Of a stretch of DNA of 64,000 nt, positions 59,093 to 64,000 are shown piece after piece. The position numbers and the translations under genes are program-made. Each line of letters opens with the position of its first letter. The first letter of the stretch is position 1. Origin of the DNA: Afipia carboxidovorans OM5 (GTDB lineage Bacteria; Pseudomonadota; Alphaproteobacteria; Rhizobiales; Xanthobacteraceae); assembly GCF_000218565.1 (NCBI RefSeq), contig NC_015684.1, positions 3,224,001-3,288,000 on the forward strand. Reading direction: 5' to 3'. The notes below the pieces were generated by a model, which was given only the letters and a program-made list of their open reading frames with translations, searched no databases and had not been told where the DNA came from.

Positions 59093-60291
59093 AAGCGCCC
59101 CGCAGCGAAGCTGTCATGTTGCAGCACCGACAGCGCCTCGTCGGCAATGACGCGCTCTTCATCCGTTGCAATGACCAGCATTTTGACGCGCGCGCCGGCC
59201 GCGCCAATCGACCGGGCATTGACGGCGTTCGCGGCTTCGTCCAGTTCGAGCCCGAGCCAGCCGAGGCGCTTCGCTACTGCAGCGCGCACCGGCGGCTGGT
59301 TCTCGCCCACGCCCGCCGTGAAGACGATGGCGTCGAGTCCGCCGAGCGTGGCCGCGAGGCGGGCGATTTCGCCGGCGATGCGAAAGCAGAAGAGTTCAAG
59401 CGCCTCGGCGGCCTCAGGAGCAGCACTTTCAATCAATTCGCGACTGTCGGCGCTAATCCCGGAGACGCCGAGGAGCCCGGAGCGACGATAGAGCAGATCC
59501 TCAACATCGATCGGTTTCATACCTTTCTGCATGATGAAATGCAGAACGGCGCCCGGATCCAGCGCGCCGCAGCGGGTCGCCATCGGAACGCCATCCAGCG
59601 CGGAGAAGCCCATACTGGTGTCGCGGCTACGACCGCCCGCCAATCCGCACAGGCTCGCGCCGCTGCCAAGATGGGCGACCACGATGCGAGCGCCGGCGAG
59701 TTCGGGTTCGCTTTTCTCGATTTCGCCGGTGATGAACTTGTAGGAAAGTCCATGAAAACCGTAGCGTTTCACGCCCTCGTCATGCAGGGCGCGCGGGATG
59801 GCAAATCGGCGGACGAGATCCGTCTGGGTACGGTGGAAAGCCGTGTCGAAGGAGGCAGTCTGCGGCAGACCGGATCGCAGCTGACGGATCGCCTGAACCA
59901 AACGCAGTCCCTCTGGCTGGTGCAGCGGCGCGAGCGGCGTCAGGGCTTGCAAGGTTTCGAGCGCGGCGGCGTCAAGCAGGATTGGCCCGGCGAAGGTGTC
60001 GCCGCCGTGGACGATGCGATGGCCGGCAGCGGCGATCTGATCCATATCGTAGTGCCAGGATAGCCGGCGGAAGGCCTCGCCGAGCACAACGTGCAGTTCA
60101 GCTCCGGCGTCAGCTTCAAGCGCCACGTCGAACGTATCCGGGCCTTCGAGAAGATGAAACCTCAGGGGTGGCTTGTGGAAGTCGATCATTCCCTTCCCGA
60201 TGCGCCGCGCCTCATCTCCTTCGAGGGCGAACAGCCCGAGCTTCACAGTGGACGATCCCGCGTTGAACGTGACAAGCATGCGCTGGCTCAT
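59089..60291 (-). CDS. ackA: Acetate kinase (acetate/propionate kinase family)
   Basis: The 400-residue enzyme converts acetyl phosphate and ADP to acetate and ATP. Marks are LVTFNAGSSTVKLGLF, AAGHRIVHGGDTFAGPIL, YGFHGLSYKFI, VVAHLGSGASLCGLAGGRS, DTSMGFSALDGVPMATRCG and FTAGVGENQPPVRAAV. It overlaps the Pta-fusion gene by ATGA and fabI by ATGA. With Pta it makes ATP from acetyl-CoA. Confidence 0.94.
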   Translation of the reverse strand: MSQRMLVTFNAGSSTVKLGLFALEGDEARRIGKGMIDFHKPPLRFHLLEGPDTFDVALEADAGAELHVVLGEAFRRLSWHYDMDQIAAAGHRIVHGGDTFAGPILLDAAALETLQALTPLAPLHQPEGLRLVQAIRQLRSGLPQTASFDTAFHRTQTDLVRRFAIPRALHDEGVKRYGFHGLSYKFITGEIEKSEPELAGARIVVAHLGSGASLCGLAGGRSRDTSMGFSALDGVPMATRCGALDPGAVLHFIMQKGMKPIDVEDLLYRRSGLLGVSGISADSRELIESAAPEAAEALELFCFRIAGEIARLAATLGGLDAIVFTAGVGENQPPVRAAVAKRLGWLGLELDEAANAVNARSIGAAGARVKMLVIATDEERVIADEALSVLQHDSFAAGRL

Positions 60292-61715
60292 GCGGATTTT
60301 GCTCCCTGAGACCGGCGAAATACGATGAGCTTGGCGAGCGCAGCGGAGGCGATGCGGGTGCGCAGCGAATCGGCCCGGCTCGTCAGGATGATCGGCACGC
60401 GGGCGCCGAGCACGAGACCGGCTGCGTCCGCGCCGCCGAAATAGATCAGTTGCTTCGCCAGCATGTTCCCGGCCTCGAGATCCGGCACGAGCAGAATATC
60501 CGCCTGACCGGCGACCGGCGAGATTATGCCCTTGTTTCGCGCTGCGTCGCAGTTGATGGCGTTATCGAAGGCGAGCGGCCCATCGACGCGTGCGCCCGTG
60601 ATCTGGCCGCGAGCCGCCATGACAGTCAGCGCGGCGGCGTCGAGCGTAGATGGCATGCGGGAGTTGACGGTCTCAACGGCAGTAAGGACGGCAACGAGCG
60701 GTTCGACGACGCCGAGCGTGTGCAGAAGGTCGACTGCATTCTGGCAGATGTCGCGCTTGTGATCGAGAGTCGGCTGAATGTTGATCGCCGCATCGGTGAC
60801 GACAAGCGGCTTCGAGTAGGCCGGCACGCTCATCGCATAGACATGGCTGACGCGACGATCTGTCCGCAGTCCGGAATTCTGGGCAACAACGGCTCCGAGC
60901 AGTTCGTCGGTGTGCAGGCTGCCTTTCATGAGCGTGGCGACGTGGCCGCCGGCGGCAAGCTCGACCGCGCGGGCGGCCGCCGCATGGCTGTGCTCGACGG
61001 CTTCGATCGGGATTCCATCAAGCGAGACGCCGGCCTCCTCAGCCGCGGTCCTAATTTTGGCCTCGGGCCCGACGAGAAGCGGCTCGAGCAGGCCCTTGTT
61101 ACGGAGTTCCACCGCGGCCAGTATGACATCAGGCGAGCAAGGATGGACGATTGCTGCCTCGAGCGCCGGCAGGGCCCGCGCATCCTTGACGAAATGCTCG
61201 TATCGGTCGCGCCGCACCAGTGCAACGTCGGGAAGCAGTGCGCGCGGCCATTCGATGGCGCGGTCCGGAGCGATCACGGTCGCCGAGCCGTTCAACACCT
61301 CCTCGCCGCGCTGATTCGCGCCGCGCGTGTCGAGAACGACGATGCGCTTCTCCGGCCACTTCTCCCGGACGGTGACGGTGACGGTGATCGTATCTCCGGG
61401 GGAAACTGGTTTACGGAAGCTTAGATCTTGCTCGAGATAGATCGTGCCCGGGCCCGGCAGCTTCGTGCCGAGCACGGCCGAGACCAGCGCGCCAGTCCAC
61501 ATCCCGTGGGCGACGATATGTCCGAATATATCGGTCGACGCGAAGACGGGATCGAGATGAGCAGGATTTACATCACCGGAGACAGTGGCGAAAAGATCGA
61601 TGTCGTCGCGGCCAACGACGCGCACGAGGGAAGCGCTCTCGCCGATCGCGAGTTCGTCGAAGGTGCGGTTCCTGAGTGGGGATTGATCCAAGTCTGCCTC
61701 AGTGTTGATGAACAT
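60288..61715 (-). CDS. MaoC-like enoyl-CoA hydratase fused to phosphate acetyltransferase
   Basis: The 475-residue protein has an N-terminal MaoC/(R)-specific hydratase domain (about 15-145; FATVSGDVNPAHLDPVFAST, FGHIVAHGMWTGALVSAVLG with Asp and His of the hot-dog site). A phosphate acetyl/butyryltransferase domain fills residues 160-475 (SPDVILAAVELRNKGLLEPL, GHVATLMKGSLHTDELLGAV, NCDAARNKGI, AGQADILLVPDLEAGNMLAK). The hydratase can supply (R)-3-hydroxyacyl-CoA for PHA, while the Pta part drains acyl-CoA to acyl phosphate. It overlaps ackA by 4 bases. Confidence 0.92.
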   Translation of the reverse strand: MFINTEADLDQSPLRNRTFDELAIGESASLVRVVGRDDIDLFATVSGDVNPAHLDPVFASTDIFGHIVAHGMWTGALVSAVLGTKLPGPGTIYLEQDLSFRKPVSPGDTITVTVTVREKWPEKRIVVLDTRGANQRGEEVLNGSATVIAPDRAIEWPRALLPDVALVRRDRYEHFVKDARALPALEAAIVHPCSPDVILAAVELRNKGLLEPLLVGPEAKIRTAAEEAGVSLDGIPIEAVEHSHAAAARAVELAAGGHVATLMKGSLHTDELLGAVVAQNSGLRTDRRVSHVYAMSVPAYSKPLVVTDAAINIQPTLDHKRDICQNAVDLLHTLGVVEPLVAVLTAVETVNSRMPSTLDAAALTVMAARGQITGARVDGPLAFDNAINCDAARNKGIISPVAGQADILLVPDLEAGNMLAKQLIYFGGADAAGLVLGARVPIILTSRADSLRTRIASAALAKLIVFRRSQGAKSA

Positions 61716-61764
61716 AGGTTCCAGGGGCGCCAGCTCTGCGGTTAAAGCGTTGCTTCCCCGCGTG

Positions 61765-62511
61765 TCAGTACATGTGCTGACCGCCGTTCATGGCGACGTT
61801 GCTGCCGGTCATGAAGGCAGCGGCATCACTCACGATGAACGCCACCAGCGCTGCGATCTCATCCGGCTGACCAAGGCGGCCAACTGGAATCGCATCGATG
61901 ATCTTCTGGCGCAGGTCCTCGCGCACCGCCATCACCATCTTGGTGGCCAGGTAGCCCGGCGAGACGGTGTTGACCGTCACGCCCTTGCGCGCCACCTCTT
62001 GCGCCAGCGCCTTGGTGAATCCATGCACGCCGGCCTTGGCCGCCGAGTAATTGGTCTGGCCAAACTGGCCCTTGCTGCCATTGATCGAAGAGGTGTTCAC
62101 GATGCGTCCCCAGCCTCGCTCCACCATCGGATCAATGAATGGCTTGGTGACATTGAACAGGGAGTCCAGATTGGTGCGCAGCACGGCATCCCAGTCGGCC
62201 TTGTCGAGCTTGCGCAGCGTGGCATCGCGGGTGATGCCGGCGTTGTTCACCAGAATGTCGACCCGATGACCATCAGCATGGATGCGCCGCGCCAGCTCCT
62301 GCGTCGATTCGTATTCGGACACATCCACCCCGTAGGCGGCGAACGTATAACCCTGTGCTGCTTGCGCTTGCTGCCACTGGTCAATCGTGGTGTTGCCCGG
62401 CGTATGTGTCACGATCACGCGGTGGCCGACGTCGTGCAGAGCACGGGCGATCGCGGCGCCCAATCCCCGGTTGCCTCCGGTCACCAGGGCCGTTCGCTGA
62501 GAGGTACTCAT
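61765..62511 (-). CDS. phaB: Acetoacetyl-CoA reductase
   Basis: The 248-residue NADPH-dependent short-chain reductase makes (R)-3-hydroxybutyryl-CoA for PHB. It shows GGNRGLGAAIARAL, NNAGITRDATLRKL, NTSSINGSKGQFGQTNYSAA with catalytic Ser, Tyr and Lys (YSAAKAG), and PGYLATKM. The ATG at 62511 has GAGGAGAT before it; the longer frame is a shadow of the phasin gene. It stands 10 bases after the phasin gene stop. Confidence 0.93.
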   Translation of the reverse strand: MSTSQRTALVTGGNRGLGAAIARALHDVGHRVIVTHTPGNTTIDQWQQAQAAQGYTFAAYGVDVSEYESTQELARRIHADGHRVDILVNNAGITRDATLRKLDKADWDAVLRTNLDSLFNVTKPFIDPMVERGWGRIVNTSSINGSKGQFGQTNYSAAKAGVHGFTKALAQEVARKGVTVNTVSPGYLATKMVMAVREDLRQKIIDAIPVGRLGQPDEIAALVAFIVSDAAAFMTGSNVAMNGGQHMY

Positions 62512-62521
62512 GGCGATCTCC

Positions 62522-62965
62522 TCACTTCTCGGCCTTGCTCTGGGGCGTGGCGGCTGGCCCAAACCAGGGCTGTGTCCATGGTTGAAAAAGCTGCGCAAAA
62601 GAAGCTGCATCACCACTGGCCCCGAAGGCCTCGGATACGGACCCCTGCCAAGTCGTGAGCGCCTGGCGCAGGCCATCGACAAAGGTGGCCTGGCCCTTGG
62701 TAGCGGTTTGAGCGATTGCTTGGGCATCGCCAACGCGGCCCTGATACAGGCACCGGAACGCCTCGGATGGCAAGGTCGCGAGCGCCTGCCAGTCTGCCAC
62801 CTGCTGAAGCTTCTGGATGCGCGCAGTGGTTTCCTCTACGCCGCCAGCGCTGAGCTGTTGCATGGCTTCTAGCCAGCGATGTCCGCTTTCTTGCAGCAAA
62901 CGGATGATCTGTAGCTGTAGCTCGGCGTTGGCTTTGTAGAGTTGGATAGGCAGTTCGTTGTTCAT
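62522..62965 (-). CDS. phaP: Phasin, PHA granule-associated protein
   Basis: The 147-residue protein is nearly all amphipathic helix (QLYKANAELQLQIIRLLQES, RIQKLQQVADWQALATLPSE, QAIAQTATKGQATFVDGLRQ), as in phasin family proteins that coat PHB granules. The C-terminal tail is Pro/Ala-rich and ends QSKAEK. ATG at 62965 follows GGAG. It lies between phaC and phaB, as expected. Confidence 0.85.
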   Translation of the reverse strand: MNNELPIQLYKANAELQLQIIRLLQESGHRWLEAMQQLSAGGVEETTARIQKLQQVADWQALATLPSEAFRCLYQGRVGDAQAIAQTATKGQATFVDGLRQALTTWQGSVSEAFGASGDAASFAQLFQPWTQPWFGPAATPQSKAEK

Positions 62966-63074
62966 TGCAATGCTCCACGGTCACGTTGTGCCCCATGGGG
63001 GCAGGTGTGGGCCATTCCTTGCGGGGTAGCCCGATCAAACCGCGGCAGCTCTGTCTCCGCCGCGGGTGGCCACG

Positions 63075-64000
63075 TCACGTCATTGCCACGTATGTCCCGG
63101 GCGCGTCGCCAAGTGGTGTGTACGTGCTGCCGCCCATGGCAGGCGGCGATACGCGCCCGGCCGAGCGCTGCGCCAACCACTGCTGCCAAGCCGGCCACCA
63201 AGAACCCTCGTGCAAAGGCGTTTCAGCGCGCCACATCTGCGGATCGACGTAGCGCTTGCCGGCGGCACGGGTGGCAATTTGGAAGCTGCGCCGGGGATGC
63301 CCCGGCTCGCTGACCACGCCGGCGTTGTGCCCACCGCTGGTGAGCACGAAGGTCAACTCCGCATCACTGAGCAGGTGCATCTTATACACAGAGGGCCAGG
63401 GAGCGACGTGGTCGCGCACTGTGCCGACGATGAACATGGACACATCGATATCGGCGAGCGCCACCGGCCTCCCGCCGACCTGATAGCGTCCCTCTGCCAG
63501 ATCGTTGCCCAGATACAGTTGCCGCAGGTACTCGCTGTGCATGCGATACGGCATGCGGGTCACGTCGGCATTCCAGGCCATCAGATCATTGAAGGCTTGC
63601 CGCTCACCCAACAGGTATTCGCGAATCTGTCGCGACCAGATCAGGTCACGCGAATTGAGCAACTGGAACGCGCCAGCCATCTGCCTGCCGTCAAGATAGC
63701 CCTTGTCCCACATGCCGGCCTCGAGCCACGCCAGTTGGCTCTCGTCGATGAAAAGCGCGATCTCGCCAGATTCACGAAAGTCGGTCTCAGACGCCAGCAG
63801 CGTCAAACTTTGCAGACGTTCGTCACCATCGCGCGCCATCGCAGCAGCAGCGATCGCCAACAAGGTACCGCCCAGACAATAGCCGACCGCTTGCACCTTA
63901 CGCTCGGGAACAATGGCCGTAACCGTATCCAATGCGTCCATGACCCCCAACCGCCGATAGTCGTCCAGGCTGAGGTCGCGATCGGCTGCGGTCGGGTTCC
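63075..64000 (-). CDS. phaC: Poly(3-hydroxyalkanoate) synthase, C-terminal part (N-terminus beyond right edge)
   Basis: The visible 308 codons carry the PHA synthase alpha/beta-hydrolase core: lipase-like box GYCLGG with catalytic Cys, FIVGTVRDHVAPW with the Asp, and TSGGHNAGVVSEPG with the His. It also has YVDPQMWRAETPLHEGSWWP and the end YTPLGDAPGTYVAMT, typical of class I synthases. The frame runs open to the right edge, so the start and N-terminal domain are cut off. Confidence 0.94.
   Translation of the reverse strand, partial: NPTAADRDLSLDDYRRLGVMDALDTVTAIVPERKVQAVGYCLGGTLLAIAAAAMARDGDERLQSLTLLASETDFRESGEIALFIDESQLAWLEAGMWDKGYLDGRQMAGAFQLLNSRDLIWSRQIREYLLGERQAFNDLMAWNADVTRMPYRMHSEYLRQLYLGNDLAEGRYQVGGRPVALADIDVSMFIVGTVRDHVAPWPSVYKMHLLSDAELTFVLTSGGHNAGVVSEPGHPRRSFQIATRAAGKRYVDPQMWRAETPLHEGSWWPAWQQWLAQRSAGRVSPPAMGGSTYTPLGDAPGTYVAMT

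Noticed and set aside
1..64000. CRISPR array, prophage, integrase, insertion sequence
   Set aside because: No regularly spaced repeats, no phage structural genes, no transposase or integrase motifs were seen in any open frame.

Overview
The window is high-GC alphaproteobacterial chromosome, most likely from the Bradyrhizobium/Afipia/Rhodopseudomonas/Nitrobacter group (family Nitrobacteraceae). The evidence is the hmu-type heme locus with an HmuP-like gene, a homospermidine synthase, an alanine-racemase-fold ornithine decarboxylase behind a long structured leader, rhizobial intergenic repeats and typical Liv transporters. I could run no database search, so all names rest on motifs and remembered family features.

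Bases 1 to about 38.9 kb look like host backbone. It holds an outer-membrane beta-barrel protein (cut by the left edge), kdsD, a PPC/DUF296 protein and NfeD with an SPFH protein. Next come a nickel uptake or export block overlapping ferrochelatase (DUF1007, NicO, hemH) and an M3 oligopeptidase. A polyamine pair follows (structured leader RNA, odc, later hss) with a GNAT, an Rnk/GreA-like factor and a CDF zinc exporter. A zinc-starvation operon (His-rich protein, znuC, znuB, znuA, CobW GTPase, WD40 protein, perhaps mgtC) reads leftward from a near-perfect Zur-type palindrome at 22336-22348. Then come the fluoride channel gene crcB, sodB, a ModA-like binding protein, a HIT protein, a livK-livH-livMG-livF operon with a permease/ATPase fusion, and a divergent heme locus (hmuR, heme monooxygenase, hutX, tonB against hmuP, hmuT, hmuU, hmuV), ending with an HdeD protein and a strong terminator.

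From about 38.95 kb the content turns to accessory functions and the base and codon use looks patchy, as in a mosaic acquired region. A metal module comes first: a P1B ATPase with a CPG motif, a separate HMA protein, a LysR regulator and a secreted helical protein. A probable extracytoplasmic flavin and heme electron-transfer system follows (PepSY protein, cytochrome b561, DUF2271 protein, a PepSY-flavodoxin-FNR fusion reductase, ApbE), divergent from a two-component system. Then come a VIT-family protein, an RND metal pump with its TolC partner but no periplasmic adaptor, a diheme cytochrome c and a patatin lipoprotein. The last block is a carbon-storage and overflow cluster (phaC, phasin, phaB, a MaoC-Pta fusion, ackA, a FabI paralogue) that runs off the right edge.

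The flavin electron-transfer operon with its own sensor kinase is the best candidate for an under-described system. The odc leader RNA, the Zur operon and the adaptor-less RND pump are the next most interesting. I saw no CRISPR array, rRNA, tRNA, integrase or intact insertion sequence.
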